DNA from: Aeromonas australiensis
GTDB taxonomy: Bacteria > Pseudomonadota > Gammaproteobacteria > Enterobacterales > Aeromonadaceae
Direction of reading: 5' to 3'
Assembly: GCF_000819725.1 (NCBI RefSeq)
Contig: NZ_CDDH01000045.1
Coordinates: forward strand, 1-64,000
Length of the DNA stretch: 64,000 nt
This document shows, one piece after another, positions 26,135-38,233 of this stretch. Both the position numbers and the translations under genes were made by a program. The stretch's first letter is position 1; every line of letters begins with the position of its first letter. The notes beneath the pieces are model-generated. The model was not told the origin of the DNA. It made no database searches and saw nothing but the letters and a program-made list of their open reading frames with translations.

Positions 26135-26816
26135 CAAAATTATCCAGTATCTTGAGCAGCTGTTCGGGGCTCTGATACCCGCGCACCAGATCCCCGTCGG
26201 AGGAGACCCAGGCCGGCAGTACCTTGACCCCCAACCATTGGCTCAGGCCAATATTTTGGATAAGGGTCTCACTACATGCCGTTTGAGGCAAATAGGCTTT
26301 TAACGGATCATTTTGCAGCAGGGGATCGCTACACCAGTCTGTGGCCCGTTCGGCGTGATCAATCACCGGATAGAGTTCTACGCTCACCCCGGATGCCTGC
26401 AGCCGTTTCAACGCAGTAGAAAGCTTATGGCGTGCTGCGTCTCGCTCGCCGAGAAACAGTGCCACCCGGTGCCGTTCATTATGGGCCTTGAGCACTACGG
26501 GAGCATGGGTCACCTGTGCCAGCCCAAGTCGACGCTGCTCGCGAATGCCCGAGATGGTCAGGTTCTTCATGTCGCGGGTCATATCCAGCATGACCCCCTG
26601 CACCACATAATCCCCTTTGGCATCGCTGTAGAGCACCCCCTGTGAGGTGCCCAGCATATACAACCCCGCGATCGGGGTCTTTTCCACCAGATAGATAGGC
26701 ACCCCTAGCCGGGCCGATATGGTCTGTTTCAAGACTTGGGTATCCATCCCCGCTCTGGCAGCAAATGTGCACAAAAGCATCATGCCCAGTAGTAAATACT
26801 TCACTTGTTTACTCAC
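26100..26816 (-). CDS. DsbC-like periplasmic protein without the catalytic CxxC
   Basis: A 238-residue protein at the dsbC position (xerD side, before recJ). The signal peptide ends ARA at residue 22. An N-terminal dimerisation domain (about 25-85) and a thioredoxin-like domain follow in DsbC order. Aligning with E. coli DsbC, FTDITCGYCHKL is replaced by FLGERDAARHKL: residues 126-129 are Asp-Ala-Ala-Arg, so both active-site cysteines are gone. The structural cysteine pair survives as Cys162 (DWCSDP) and Cys181 (TACSE), and the cis-proline region reads VLPAWV. It therefore cannot be a thiol isomerase in the usual way. It might be a holdase chaperone, a subunit of another Dsb protein, or a decaying copy. 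The family is certain, the function is not. Confidence 0.85.
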   Translation of the reverse strand: MSKQVKYLLLGMMLLCTFAARAGMDTQVLKQTISARLGVPIYLVEKTPIAGLYMLGTSQGVLYSDAKGDYVVQGVMLDMTRDMKNLTISGIREQRRLGLAQVTHAPVVLKAHNERHRVALFLGERDAARHKLSTALKRLQASGVSVELYPVIDHAERATDWCSDPLLQNDPLKAYLPQTACSETLIQNIGLSQWLGVKVLPAWVSSDGDLVRGYQSPEQLLKILDNFDASAHSSSSAS

Positions 26817-26957
26817 GTGGTATGAATGAATCGCATCGGCAAATTACAGCAGCGGAGCTCGCCATTCAATCTACTATTAACCAAAAAATTAATACCTGGT
26901 TGCATCCAAGAAAAATGACGCCTCCCGATTGCCAAGGACTCATAACGCCCGCAAGCT

Positions 26958-27003
26958 AGTCAGGACGACAGGAACAACGCGGCTTAGCCTCTGTTTTTCC
27001 TGA
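26958..27003. other. Inverted repeat upstream of mscL
   Basis: GTCAGGA at about 26958-26964 is complementary to TCCTGAC at about 26997-27003 with an additional ACAGG/CCTCTG-like inner pairing. It lies 60 bp before mscL in the divergent dsbC-mscL region. It could be an operator or an mRNA leader structure; I recognise neither. Confidence 0.3.
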
Positions 27004-27065
27004 CAAGAGTTCGCCCTTTGGCAAGGGTAATCAACGCGCTATCTTGTTTAATTTCGGAGGAAATA

Positions 27066-27476
27066 ATGAGTCTGATTCAAGAGTTCAAAGCTTTTGCCGC
27101 CCGCGGCAACGTCATCGACATGGCGGTCGGTATCATCATTGGTGCCGCCTTCGGCAAAATTGTCTCCTCTTTTGTCGGTGACGTGATCATGCCCCCCATC
27201 GGCCTGATCCTGGGCGGCGTCGACTTCAGTGATCTGGCTGTCACCCTCAAAGCTGCCGAAGGTACCACCCCCGCCGTGGTCATTGCCTATGGCAAGTTTA
27301 TCCAGACCATCATCGACTTTCTGATCATCGCATTTGCTATCTTTATGGGATTGAAGGCCATCAACACCCTGAAGAAGAAACAGGAAGAGGAAGCTGCCGC
27401 CCCGGCAGGCCCGACCAAAGATCAGGAGCTGCTGACCGAGATCCGTGATCTGCTGAAATCCCAGCAAGGGAAATAA
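27066..27476 (+). CDS. mscL: Large-conductance mechanosensitive channel
   Basis: A 136-residue homopentameric channel that opens at high membrane tension to release solutes on hypo-osmotic shock. The N-terminal amphipathic helix [22 protein letters not shown] leads into TM1 with the pore-lining [24 protein letters not shown] periplasmic loop, TM2 (about 72-98) and a charged C-terminal helix with KKKQEEE follow. ATG 27066 follows GGAGGA; an upstream in-frame start would add 16 residues. It lies between dsbC and xerD, where E. coli has no gene, and ends at a bidirectional terminator. Confidence 0.97.
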   Translation: MSLIQEFKAFAARGNVIDMAVGIIIGAAFGKIVSSFVGDVIMPPIGLILGGVDFSDLAVTLKAAEGTTPAVVIAYGKFIQTIIDFLIIAFAIFMGLKAINTLKKKQEEEAAAPAGPTKDQELLTEIRDLLKSQQGK

Positions 27477-27501
27477 GTGCCATCTCCTGTCGTGTAGAGA
27501 T

Positions 27502-27535
27502 AAAAAAACCGCCAGCTGGCGGTTTTTTGTTTTTG
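27502..27535. terminator. Bidirectional terminator between mscL and xerD
   Basis: AAAAAAACCGCCAG pairs with CTGGCGGTTTTTT with T runs on both strands. Confidence 0.92.
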
Positions 27536-27548
27536 GGAGGCCAGCCAC

Positions 27549-28448
27549 TCAGGCTCTGGGGTGGTGCTCACCGTGCAACGCCTTGAGTCGCTCGTTGGCC
27601 ACATGGGTATAGATCTGGGTGGTGGAGAGATCCGCATGGCCCAGCAGCATCTGCACCACTCGCAGGTCGGCACCATGATTGAGCAGATGGGTAGCGAAGG
27701 CGTGCCGCAAGGTGTGAGGGGAGAGTTCACCGTTAATCCCCGCACGCAGGGCGTATAACTTGATGCGATGCCAGAAGGTCTGACGGGTCATCATCTGCGC
27801 CCGCTTGGAGGGGAACACCACATCCGAGCTAGTACCACCTAACAACAGGGGGCGCCCCTCCCGGTAGTAGCGCTCCAGCCAGTGCATCGCCTCCTCGCCC
27901 ATCGGCACCAGCCGCTCCTTGTTGCCCTTGCCCACCACCCGCACCAAGCCTTGACGCAAGCTGACATGCTCGGCAGTGAGCCCCACCAGCTCGGAGACCC
28001 GCAGCCCGGTGGCGTAGAGCAGCTCCAGCATCGCCTTGTCCCGCAGCTCCAGCGGATCATCCACCAGCGGTGCACGCAAGAGCGCGTCCACTTCGGCTTC
28101 ACTCAGATCGGCTGGCAGCTTCTTGGGCAACTTGGGCCCCTCCAACAGTACGGTGGGGTCGTCGCTGCGCAGCTTCTCGCGGTTGAGATACTGGTAAAAA
28201 CGGCGCAGGGCCGACAAGAAGCGGGCGGTACTGCTCGCCGCAAACTGCTGATCGACCCGCCAGGCGAGGTAGTGCTGGATCTCGTCCATCCCGACTAACA
28301 GCAGGGAGCTCCCTTGCTCATCGAGCCAGAGGGAGAACTTCTCCAGATCCGTGCGATAGGAGCTGACCGTATTGTCAGACAATCCCCGCTCCAGCCAGAG
28401 GGCGTCGAGGAAGGGTTCAATCAGGGGATGGGGGTCGGGTTTGCTCAT
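27549..28448 (-). CDS. xerD: Tyrosine recombinase XerD
   Basis: A 299-residue site-specific recombinase that works with XerC and FtsK at dif to resolve chromosome dimers. The N-terminal SAM-like core-binding domain is followed by the catalytic domain with Arg in ATGLRVSELVGL, HTLRHAFATHLLNHGADLR (HxxR), and LLGHADLSTTQIYTHV carrying the last His and the nucleophilic Tyr. The length is typical. Proximity to dsbC and recJ, as in E. coli, supports XerD over XerC. It is divergent from fldB. Confidence 0.95.
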   Translation of the reverse strand: MSKPDPHPLIEPFLDALWLERGLSDNTVSSYRTDLEKFSLWLDEQGSSLLLVGMDEIQHYLAWRVDQQFAASSTARFLSALRRFYQYLNREKLRSDDPTVLLEGPKLPKKLPADLSEAEVDALLRAPLVDDPLELRDKAMLELLYATGLRVSELVGLTAEHVSLRQGLVRVVGKGNKERLVPMGEEAMHWLERYYREGRPLLLGGTSSDVVFPSKRAQMMTRQTFWHRIKLYALRAGINGELSPHTLRHAFATHLLNHGADLRVVQMLLGHADLSTTQIYTHVANERLKALHGEHHPRA

Positions 28449-28607
28449 GGTGCGCTGCTATCAAAAAACGATAGGTCATTGTAACGTCTCACCTTGCCCG
28501 AGGTACAAGTCGCTTCTCCTTGCACTCTCTGGCGATGAAGGTGAGCTTCCAATCTGCTAGACTGGCCCCTCCCTGCAACCTGCCCTAGCGCCAGCAAGAG
28601 AAGTACG

Positions 28608-29126
28608 ATGAAGATTGGTCTGTTTTACGGTTCTACCACCTGCTACACCGAGATGGCTGCCGAAAAGATCCGTGCCCTTATCGGCCCTGAACTGGTAGAT
28701 ATCCACAATATCAAAGATGTCTCCCTGCACCTGATGGAGGATTACGATATGTTAATCCTCGGCATCTCTACCTGGGATTTCGGCGAACTGCAGGAGGATT
28801 GGGAGTCCAGCTGGCAAGACATCGCCGATCTGCATCTGGAGGGGCGTATCGTGGCCCTGTTTGGCCTTGGCGATCAGCTCGGTTATGGTGAATGGTTCCA
28901 GGACGCCCTCGGCATGCTGCACGATCAGCTGGTGCCAAAAGGGGTCAAGCTGGTGGGCTACTGGCCCAACGAAGGGTACGAATTCGATGCCTCCAAGGCA
29001 CTGATCGACGATGGTCGTCACTTCGTCGGGCTGGCCCTCGATGATGCCAACCAATATGACCAGACCGATCCGCGCATCGAGCAGTGGGTCGAGCAGATCC
29101 TGAGCGAAATCCACGCCCTGCTCTGA
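28608..29126 (+). CDS. fldB: Flavodoxin (FldB type)
   Basis: A 172-residue long-chain flavodoxin. The FMN phosphate loop is [12 protein letters not shown], with the first aromatic cap in [13 protein letters not shown] and the second in [14 protein letters not shown]. The divergent partner is xerD, as for fldB in E. coli. It donates low-potential electrons to redox enzymes; the E. coli FldB partner is not well defined. The 159-bp gap to xerD has room for both promoters but none is clear. Confidence 0.92.
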   Translation: MKIGLFYGSTTCYTEMAAEKIRALIGPELVDIHNIKDVSLHLMEDYDMLILGISTWDFGELQEDWESSWQDIADLHLEGRIVALFGLGDQLGYGEWFQDALGMLHDQLVPKGVKLVGYWPNEGYEFDASKALIDDGRHFVGLALDDANQYDQTDPRIEQWVEQILSEIHALL

Positions 29127-29328
29127 TCTTTCCCACGTTTTGGCAAAACGACCCTGAGCGCCTGGCCCTGGCCGCCGGGCGCAGTTATCGTACCAATTTT
29201 CTCAATCGGTATCACAGCGTGATGCTATAGCGACTTTTTTGCACTGTTCTGCAACAATAGACTCGACATCCCATCACAAGCAGAGCCGGATGTCGGAAGC
29301 AAACGGACAGACCAGAAAAGGAAATTTT

Positions 29329-30729
29329 ATGACGCCATTCTCCCTGTTGGCCCCCGCCATCGCCCGTGACGTGCTCGACCACGCGCTGGCGCTGGGTGCC
29401 GATTTCGCCGAGCTGTTTGTCGAGCGCAAGCGTCGCAGCCAGCTCAGCCTGCTCTCCAGCCAGATAGAAAACATCAGCAGCGGCCTCGATTTCGGCATCG
29501 GCGTGCGCCTCTGTTACGGCCACAAGGTGCTCTACGGCTACACCAATCTGGCTAGCCGCGACGAACTGCTGCGTATCGTCACCCTGCTGGCAGCCAAAGA
29601 CCGCCGCGACCCCGTGGTCACCGCCACCGCCTTCGATTTTACCCACCTGAGCGATCGCAACCCGGTGGCGCGACCGCTGTCGGCCGACAAGCTGCTGGAG
29701 CAAAAGATCGCCTACCTGCATGCCATGGACGCAGCGGCCCGCGCCGAGAGTGACAAGGTGAGCCAGTTCTCCGGCAACGTGCTGGGCTGGGAGCAGGAGG
29801 TGGAAATCTTCAACAGCGAAGGGCTGCAAGTGGCCGATCGCCGCCACTACAACCGTATCATGGCCCAGACTATCGCCATGGAAGGGAGCGAGCAGAGCGT
29901 CGGTTACGAGGCCCCGGGTGCCTTGATGGGCTGGGAGCATGCCGATCGCATCGATCCGCGCGAGCTGGCCCTCACCGCCACCCGTCAGGCACTGGTGAAA
30001 CTGGGCGCGGCTCCCTGCCCGAGCGGCACCCTGCCGGTCATCATGGAGAACGGCTTTGGCGGCGTCATCTTCCACGAAGCGTGCGGCCATCTGCTGGAGA
30101 CCACCTCGGTGGCCAAGAAGGCGTCTGTGTTCCACGACAAGATGGGCCAGCTCATCGCCAATCCGGTGGTCAATGCGGTGGATGAAGGCTTGCAGAGCAA
30201 CGCCTGGGGCTCTATCAACGTCGATGACGAGGGGATGGCGACCCAGCATACCCAGCTCATCAAGGACGGCGTGCTGACCGGTTTTCTGGTGGACAGAATG
30301 GGGGCGCTGAAGACAGGTTACGCCCGCACCGGCTCGGGTCGGCGCGAATCCTACAAGTACGCCCCCACCTCGCGCATGCGCAACACCTATATCGAACCGG
30401 GCAACCATAGCCTCGACGATATGCTGGCCACGGTGGAACACGGCATCTACGCCAAGAAGATGGGGGGCGGCTCGGTACAGCCCGGCACCGGCGAGTTCAA
30501 CTTCAACGTGCAGGAGGCCTACCTCATCGAGCACGGCAAGATCACCAAACCGCTCAAGTCGGCCACCCTGATCGGCACCGGCCCGCAGGTGCTCAAAGAG
30601 ATCTCCATGGTGGGCAGCAATCTGGCACTAGCGGCCGGTATGTGCGGCTCTGTCTCGGGCTCGGTACCCACGTCTGTCGGCCAACCCGCCTTGAAAGTTG
30701 ACAAAATCCTGGTAGGAGGGAACGCCTGA
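29329..30729 (+). CDS. TldD-family zinc metallopeptidase (linked pair, first gene)
   Basis: A 466-residue TldD-like subunit. The zinc site is FHEACGHLLE, the HExxxH pattern, with flanking GFGGVI. The C-terminal SGSVPTSVGQPALKV is typical of TldD. In TldD/TldE heterodimers only the TldD half carries the zinc motif; the complex removes residues from unfolded peptides and cleaves leader parts of some modified peptides, for example microcin B17. The N-terminal region differs from E. coli TldD, so this looks like the clustered tldD-tldE type rather than E. coli's unlinked tldD. It overlaps the tldE-like gene by one base at the stop. ATG 29329 has AGGA seven bases ahead. Confidence 0.85.
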   Translation: MTPFSLLAPAIARDVLDHALALGADFAELFVERKRRSQLSLLSSQIENISSGLDFGIGVRLCYGHKVLYGYTNLASRDELLRIVTLLAAKDRRDPVVTATAFDFTHLSDRNPVARPLSADKLLEQKIAYLHAMDAAARAESDKVSQFSGNVLGWEQEVEIFNSEGLQVADRRHYNRIMAQTIAMEGSEQSVGYEAPGALMGWEHADRIDPRELALTATRQALVKLGAAPCPSGTLPVIMENGFGGVIFHEACGHLLETTSVAKKASVFHDKMGQLIANPVVNAVDEGLQSNAWGSINVDDEGMATQHTQLIKDGVLTGFLVDRMGALKTGYARTGSGRRESYKYAPTSRMRNTYIEPGNHSLDDMLATVEHGIYAKKMGGGSVQPGTGEFNFNVQEAYLIEHGKITKPLKSATLIGTGPQVLKEISMVGSNLALAAGMCGSVSGSVPTSVGQPALKVDKILVGGNA

Positions 30730-32069
30730 TGAGCGCACTCGATATGAACAACCTGCTCACCCGCCTGCTGGAGAAGGTCTCTGATCTGGGTGCCGAGGCG
30801 GACATCATCGCCAATCAGGAGAGAGCCTTCTCCCTCAAGGCAGACAAGGGCGAGCTGGGTGAATACAAGGTCACCAGCAGCCAGCAACTCGGCATTCGCC
30901 TGATAAAAGAGGGTCGGGTCGGCATCGCCTACTCGGAATCCCTCGATGAGCTGGCGCTGGATGCCATGCTGCAGGATGCCCTCGATGCCAGCCGCTTTGC
31001 CAAGGTAGACGCAGATCAGCACATCTCGGTGGCCAATAGCCGGATCACCACAGATTGCGCCGAGATCAACCAGCCCGATACCACGCCGGTGGAGGAGAAG
31101 ATCGCTCTGACCCTGCGTCTCGAAGCGCAGATGCTGGCATTGCCGGCCGTCACCGGAGCCCCCTACAACGGCTTCTTTGAAGGTGAGAGCCAGCTCTGGC
31201 TCGCCAACAGCACAGGTACCTTCTGCCAGCACGGCGAATTCAGCCTCGGTTGCCACACCTCGGCACTGGTTGAACGTGACGGTCGCCAATCCATGCACTA
31301 TCAGGGACTCTATGGCCGCCGCTTCGATGAACTCGATCACCACCAGCTGATCGAGCAGGTTTACGCCATTGCCGAAGGACTGCTGCCCGGCGAAGCGGTG
31401 CCAAGCGGCCGCTACAGCGTTATCTTCAGCACCAACTGCTTTGCCAGCCTGTTTGGCTGCTTCCAGGGTGTGCTGTCGGGCAAGTGGGCCCAACAAGGGA
31501 TCAACCCCTGGCGCAGCAAGGTGGGCCAAAGCGTAGCGTCACGTTGGCTCACCCTGGAGAGTCGCGCCTACATGCCCGGCGGCATGAACATCAAGGCCTT
31601 TGACGGCGAGGGGGCCCCCACCTCGGATCTGCTGCTGATTGGTGAAGGGGAGCTGAAAACCCTGCTCCACAACAGCGCCACCGCCCGCCACTTTGGTGTC
31701 GCCAGCAACGGCTCGGCCGCTCGCGGTGCCCGCAGCGCGCTGGATGTGACCGCCCGCCATCTGGTATTTGGCGCAGGCCCCCACAATGAGCACGAGGTGC
31801 AAAGCGGCGACTATCTGGAGCTGGTCAAGCTCGATGGCCTGCACTCCGGGGCCGATGCAGTGAGCGGGGACTTCTCCTTTGGCGCGTCAGGGTTCCTCTG
31901 CCGCGATGGCGTTCGACTGCAGCCGGTGCGCGGCATTACGGTAGCGGGCAACTTCTACCGCCTGCTGGGTGAGCTGGAAGCGGTCGGCGATACCTTGCAC
32001 CACAACGATGGCAAGGGCTTCTACGCCCCGCTGATCCGTTTTGGCGGGCTCTCTGTCGCGGGCAAGTAA
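30729..32069 (+). CDS. TldE/PmbA-family partner subunit (linked pair, second gene)
   Basis: A 446-residue PmbA/TldE-like protein with no HExxxH motif, as expected for the non-catalytic half of the heterodimer. Family landmarks are ELGEYKVTSSQQLGIRLIKEG near residue 38, GRYSVIFSTNCFASLFGCF in the middle and FSFGASGFLCRDGVRLQPV near the C-terminus. Its ATG shares its first base with the last base of the upstream stop (TGATG), so co-translation and equal dosage are likely. No precursor peptide or modification enzyme is next to it. A terminator follows. Confidence 0.83.
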   Translation: MSALDMNNLLTRLLEKVSDLGAEADIIANQERAFSLKADKGELGEYKVTSSQQLGIRLIKEGRVGIAYSESLDELALDAMLQDALDASRFAKVDADQHISVANSRITTDCAEINQPDTTPVEEKIALTLRLEAQMLALPAVTGAPYNGFFEGESQLWLANSTGTFCQHGEFSLGCHTSALVERDGRQSMHYQGLYGRRFDELDHHQLIEQVYAIAEGLLPGEAVPSGRYSVIFSTNCFASLFGCFQGVLSGKWAQQGINPWRSKVGQSVASRWLTLESRAYMPGGMNIKAFDGEGAPTSDLLLIGEGELKTLLHNSATARHFGVASNGSAARGARSALDVTARHLVFGAGPHNEHEVQSGDYLELVKLDGLHSGADAVSGDFSFGASGFLCRDGVRLQPVRGITVAGNFYRLLGELEAVGDTLHHNDGKGFYAPLIRFGGLSVAGK

Positions 32070-32093
32070 ACGCCCCGACGAAACCTGCAAGTA

Positions 32094-32124
32094 AGAAAAA
32101 GGCGCCTGATGGCGCCTTTTTGCT
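32094..32124. terminator. Bidirectional terminator between the TldE-like gene and ybeL
   Basis: AAAAAGGCGCC pairs with GGCGCCTTTTT around TGAT, with A and T runs on either side. Confidence 0.88.
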
Positions 32125-32153
32125 CGTTATCTCGTCCGCATTGCTGGCATGAC

Positions 32154-35487
<3,334 letters not shown>

Positions 35488-35520
35488 CATTGCCAATCTG
35501 TGACAGCAAACGGATGATAA

Positions 35521-35541
35521 CGGCGGGCCCTGCGCCCGCCG
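35521..35541 (+). other. GC-rich hairpin before lptE
   Basis: CGGCGGGC pairs with GCCCGCCG around CCTGC and is followed by CTTTCCCTT, a weak T-rich tail. It may attenuate read-through from leuS into lptE. Confidence 0.45.
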
Positions 35542-35569
35542 CTTTCCCTTAATGCAAAGAGGATTTTCT

Positions 35570-36052
35570 ATGGGCACCATCTTCACCCGCTGGATGGCCA
35601 TCGTGCTGGCTGGTCTGCTGCTGCAAGGCTGCGGCTTTCACCTGCGCGGCAACGGCATTCCGAGCGAGCTGATGACCATGAAGGTCGTGGGCGACAACAA
35701 GAGTGACTTCTACCGGATGGTTACTACCCGTCTGAAGGCCTCTGGCGTGACCCTGGCCGACAAGGAGGGCATTCCGGTGCTCACTCTGGGCCGCGTAGGC
35801 AGCACCAGCCAGGTCGCCTCGGTCAACGCCCTCGGGGTCGATACCGAGTATGTGCTGGGCTTTGGTACCCAGTTCACCATCTCGGTGCCGGGCAAGCCGA
35901 CTCAGGTCTTCCCCATCAACTTCAACCGCAGCTTCCTCAACAAGCCGGATGCAGCGCTCGCCTCCTCCCGTGAGCAGGAGCAGCTCAACCGCGAAATGCA
36001 GGAGCAGGCGGCCAATCAGGTGATCCGCCAGTTGAGTCAGGTCAGCTTCTGA
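35570..36052 (+). CDS. lptE: LPS-assembly lipoprotein LptE
   Basis: A 160-residue outer-membrane lipoprotein that plugs LptD and helps deliver LPS to the surface. The lipoprotein signal is MAIVLAGLLLQGCGF, with the lipobox LLQGC and lipidated Cys near residue 18. The mature part begins GFHLRGNG, as in E. coli LptE. ATG 35570 follows AGAGGA; the ATG 18 bp earlier is too far from the signal peptide consensus. It is placed between leuS and holA, as in E. coli. Confidence 0.93.
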   Translation: MGTIFTRWMAIVLAGLLLQGCGFHLRGNGIPSELMTMKVVGDNKSDFYRMVTTRLKASGVTLADKEGIPVLTLGRVGSTSQVASVNALGVDTEYVLGFGTQFTISVPGKPTQVFPINFNRSFLNKPDAALASSREQEQLNREMQEQAANQVIRQLSQVSF

Positions 36053-36065
36053 TGCGAGTCTTTGG

Positions 36066-37103
36066 ATGAGAGTCTACCCGGAACAATTTGGTGACCACCT
36101 CAAAGCAGGGCTTCGGCCCTGCTATCTCGTTTTTGGCGACGAGCCCCTGCTGCGACTGGAGGCCATCGACGCCATCCGTCAGGTCGCCCGCAAGCAGGGT
36201 TTCGATGAACGCCACACCTTCGTGGTGGAACAGGGGCTGGACTGGAATCAGGTCTACGATGCCTGTCAGGCCATGAGCCTCTTCTCCGCCCGCCAGATCA
36301 TCGAGCTGGAGCTGCCCGCCAAGGTGGACAAGGATCTGGCCGCCCGCATCAGCGAAATCGGCAAACAGCTTCATCCCGACCTGCTGCTGGTGCTGAGTGG
36401 CGGCCGCCTCAACCAGACCCAGATGAAGGCGGCCTGGTTCGACAAGCTCTACCAGATTGGCACTTATGTACCGGTCAACCATCCGGAGCCCAGGTTCTTC
36501 CCGCGCTGGATGAGCACGCGCTTTGCGCGTTTCGGCCTCAAGGCGCTGCCAGATGCCATCAACTTCATGTGCCACGCTTATGAGGGCAACCTGCTGGCCG
36601 CCAGCCAGGAGATCGAGAAGCTGACCCTGCTCTCGCCGCCCCAGCCCATCAGCGTCACCTATCTGCAAGAGACCATTATCCGCCACGCCCACTTCACCCC
36701 GTTCCAGCTGGTCGATACCCTGCTGGAGGGCAAGGTGAACCGGGCCCAGCGCATTCTGGCCGCCCTGCGGGCCGAAGGGAGCGAGCCGGGGATGCTGGCA
36801 TGGACCCTCTGCCGCGAGCTGGAGCAGCTGACCGAGCTGTCGCTGGCGATGCGTAACGGCCAGCCACTGGGGGAGCACTTCAGCCGCCTGCGCATCTGGC
36901 AGAGCCGCCAGCAGCTCATTCAGCAAGCGCTGACCCGACTGCCGTTCACCAAATTGCAGCAGCTGTGGCAACTGATGGCCCAGCTGGACGATGCCCAGCG
37001 CCGCTTCGATACCGAACAGGCCTGGCTGATGTTGCAGACCATTGCCCTGGGCTTTCGTGATGGCACCCCGCTGCCGCTGGTGATGGAGAGCAGTCCGTGC
37101 TGA
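36066..37103 (+). CDS. holA: DNA polymerase III delta subunit
   Basis: A 345-residue clamp-loader delta subunit. The N-terminus MRVYPEQFGDHLKAGLRPCYLVFGDEPLL matches E. coli HolA, including the region that contacts the beta clamp. Domains I-II form the AAA-like fold without a functional P-loop, and the C-terminal collar domain runs from about residue 215. It is 13 bp from lptE and overlaps nadD by 7 bp. Confidence 0.95.
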   Translation: MRVYPEQFGDHLKAGLRPCYLVFGDEPLLRLEAIDAIRQVARKQGFDERHTFVVEQGLDWNQVYDACQAMSLFSARQIIELELPAKVDKDLAARISEIGKQLHPDLLLVLSGGRLNQTQMKAAWFDKLYQIGTYVPVNHPEPRFFPRWMSTRFARFGLKALPDAINFMCHAYEGNLLAASQEIEKLTLLSPPQPISVTYLQETIIRHAHFTPFQLVDTLLEGKVNRAQRILAALRAEGSEPGMLAWTLCRELEQLTELSLAMRNGQPLGEHFSRLRIWQSRQQLIQQALTRLPFTKLQQLWQLMAQLDDAQRRFDTEQAWLMLQTIALGFRDGTPLPLVMESSPC

Positions 37104-37768
37104 AAACGCCAGCCAACCAGCTGAAGGCCCCTGTCGGTTTGCTGGGCGGCACCTTCGACCCCATCCATATCGGCCATCTGCGCCCCGCCATCGAGGCGCG
37201 CGATGCCCTCGGACTGGCCGAGATGCGGCTGATCCCGAACCATATCCCGCCCCACCGCGCCAATCCGTTCTGCTCAAGCGAACAGCGCCTCGCCATGGTC
37301 AAACTGGCGGCGGCGGAGAACCGCAACTTTGTGGTGGATGAGCGGGAGCTGCAACGAAACAAACCCTCTTACACCATAGATACCCTGATCGAGCTGCGTC
37401 ATGAACTGCCCGATACCCCGCTCTGTTTTCTGATGGGGATGGATTCCCTGCTCGGCCTGTCAAGCTGGCACCGCTGGCAGGAACTGCTCGACTATGCCCA
37501 TCTGGTGGTGAGCGTGCGGCCGGGCTGGCAACCGGATTATCCGGCCGGAGTGGCGCAGCTGCTGGCGCGCCATCACACCACTGAGGCCAGCGCGCTGCAT
37601 CAGCGTCTGGCTGGCCATATCTGGCTGGCGGACAACCAGCCCATCGAACTGTCAGCCACCCGACTGCGAGCCTTGCTGGATGCGGGACAAGATACCCGCT
37701 ACCTCTTGCCCGAGTCGGTTGCGCACTATATTGAACAACAGGGGCTCTACCGCGCCAACCGCCGCTAG
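37097..37768 (+). CDS. nadD: Nicotinate-nucleotide adenylyltransferase
   Basis: A 223-residue enzyme making deamido-NAD from nicotinate mononucleotide and ATP. The nucleotidyltransferase motif is [17 protein letters not shown] and the second signature reads [13 protein letters not shown]. The start is GTG 37097, inside the end of holA, so the genes overlap by 7 bp. In E. coli a cobC gene follows; here rsfS comes directly, 104 bp later. Confidence 0.95.
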   Translation: MLKTPANQLKAPVGLLGGTFDPIHIGHLRPAIEARDALGLAEMRLIPNHIPPHRANPFCSSEQRLAMVKLAAAENRNFVVDERELQRNKPSYTIDTLIELRHELPDTPLCFLMGMDSLLGLSSWHRWQELLDYAHLVVSVRPGWQPDYPAGVAQLLARHHTTEASALHQRLAGHIWLADNQPIELSATRLRALLDAGQDTRYLLPESVAHYIEQQGLYRANRR

Positions 37769-37814
37769 CCCCTGTCGTAATCCCGCCCCGCCCGATGGGA
37801 AACGGGAGTGACCA

Positions 37815-37823
37815 TGATATAAT
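37815..37823 (+). promoter_or_regulatory. Extended -10 promoter of rsfS
   Basis: TGATATAAT is an extended -10 box (TG, one base, perfect TATAAT) 50 bp before rsfS. No good -35 is needed. It gives the rsfS-rlmH-mrdAB part its own transcription start. Confidence 0.55.
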
Positions 37824-37872
37824 CCGCCGCCCTGACGCAAGTCACCGCGCGACGGAACAGAGGAGAGACTCA

Positions 37873-38214
37873 TTGCAAGGCCAAGAACTGCATGCCTTTA
37901 TCATCGACAAGATCGATGACATGAAAGGCCGCGACATCATCACCCTCGATGTACGCGGCAAATCCAGCATTACTGATACCATGATCGTCTGTTCCGGCAA
38001 CTCCAGTCGTCACGTCAGCGCCATTGCCCACCATCTGGCCAGCGAGGCCCGCCATGCCGGGCTCGACCTGCTGAGCGTGGAGGGGCAGCTGAGCGGTGAA
38101 TGGGTGCTGGTAGATATGGGTTCGGTGATCGTGCATGTGATGCAGGATGAACACCGTGACTTCTACCAACTGGAAAAGCTGTGGAGCGGTACCGCTCAAA
38201 TGAATACGCAATAA
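37873..38214 (+). CDS. rsfS: Ribosome silencing factor RsfS
   Basis: A 113-residue protein that binds L14 on the 50S subunit and blocks 30S joining in stationary phase or starvation. The sequence [27 protein letters not shown] matches E. coli RsfS, whose core [19 protein letters not shown] is also present. The start codon is TTG at 37873, with GAGGAGA seven bases upstream; no ATG or GTG fits the homologous N-terminus. It is preceded by an extended -10 promoter and followed 19 bp later by rlmH, its usual neighbour. Confidence 0.94.
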   Translation: MQGQELHAFIIDKIDDMKGRDIITLDVRGKSSITDTMIVCSGNSSRHVSAIAHHLASEARHAGLDLLSVEGQLSGEWVLVDMGSVIVHVMQDEHRDFYQLEKLWSGTAQMNTQ

Positions 38215-38233
38215 GAGCACAAGTGTAACGACC

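Noticed and set aside
24404-26137. TTG at 26137 as the recJ start
   Set aside because: The ATG three bases later aligns with RecJ and is a stronger start codon.
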